From Hydrogenimonas sp. (lineage in GTDB: Bacteria > Campylobacterota > Campylobacteria > Campylobacterales > Hydrogenimonadaceae): a stretch of 5,811 nucleotides of DNA. The translations under genes and the position numbers were made by a program. A model generated the notes under the pieces. That model did not search any database, had not been told where the DNA came from, and saw only the letters and a list, made by a program, of their open reading frames with translations. Where the stretch lies: assembly GCF_029933015.1 (NCBI RefSeq), contig NZ_JAOZOZ010000099.1, positions 1 to 5,811 on the forward strand, read 5' to 3'. This document shows positions 5,805 through 5,811 of the stretch, piece by piece; within the stretch, counting starts at the first letter, position 1, and the number at the start of each line of letters is the position of its first letter.

Positions 5805-5811
5805 CTTTATC
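5797..5811 (-). CDS. Possible C-terminal end of the gene upstream of aroC (partial)
   Basis: The minus-strand codons GAT AAA GGT GAG TAA give a tail DKGE and a stop at 5799-5797. This would overlap aroC by 8 bases, the same overlap length as znuC/znuB. In Campylobacter jejuni the gene before aroC is rnc (ribonuclease III), so rnc is the natural guess, but four residues prove nothing. Another stop (TAA at 5809-5807) in a different frame is an alternative end. Confidence 0.25.
   Translation of the reverse strand, partial: DKGE

Noticed and set aside
1..5811. A novel defence, mobile or biosynthetic system
   Set aside because: All complete genes belong to well-known families, with tight operon spacing and uniform base composition. 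There is no sign of insertion, toxin-antitoxin pairs, recombinases or unknown large genes.

Overview
The window looks like an ordinary chromosomal stretch from a member of the Campylobacterota (Epsilonproteobacteria). The G+C content is moderate, roughly 50-55% by eye, which would fit a free-living sulfur- or hydrogen-oxidising lineage better than the AT-rich pathogens. This placement is an inference from protein character (the GalU and 2-hydroxyacid dehydrogenase sequences, and a short stand-alone ThiD2-type protein) and from gene tightness. It was not tested by a search.

Layout: at the left edge the last codons of an unidentified plus-strand gene overlap the start of a complete plus-strand gene for a ThiD2-type thiamine-biosynthesis protein (30..446). 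A 24-base gap holding two alternative GC-rich hairpins then separates it from a convergent minus-strand gene block. Read in its own direction (right to left), that block runs: the tail of an unidentified gene at the right edge (possibly rnc), aroC (chorismate synthase), znuA, znuC, znuB (zinc-type ABC importer: binding protein, ATPase, permease), galU (UTP-glucose-1-phosphate uridylyltransferase) and a D-2-hydroxyacid dehydrogenase. Every junction inside the block is a 1-8 base overlap or a 5-base gap, so it is almost certainly one transcription unit with translational coupling. A promoter-like TACAAT just ahead of galU, inside the znuB end, could add a second entry point.

The three Znu proteins form one machine: ZnuA captures the metal in the periplasm, ZnuB is the membrane channel and ZnuC powers it. 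The neighbours belong to unrelated housekeeping pathways (aromatic amino acids, nucleotide sugars for surface polysaccharide, 2-keto/2-hydroxy acid reduction, thiamine). The shared operon therefore looks like genome compaction rather than a dedicated pathway.

I see no mobile element, CRISPR array, tRNA, rRNA or defence system, and no convincing new system. The points most worth a second look are in the zinc importer. The ZnuA metal-ligand position that is usually His is Ala. The ZnuA His-rich loop contains a short heptamer tandem repeat. ZnuC ends in a Cys/His-rich tail. No room is left for a private, Zur-controlled promoter ahead of znuA. No stretch longer than 25 bases is without a gene.
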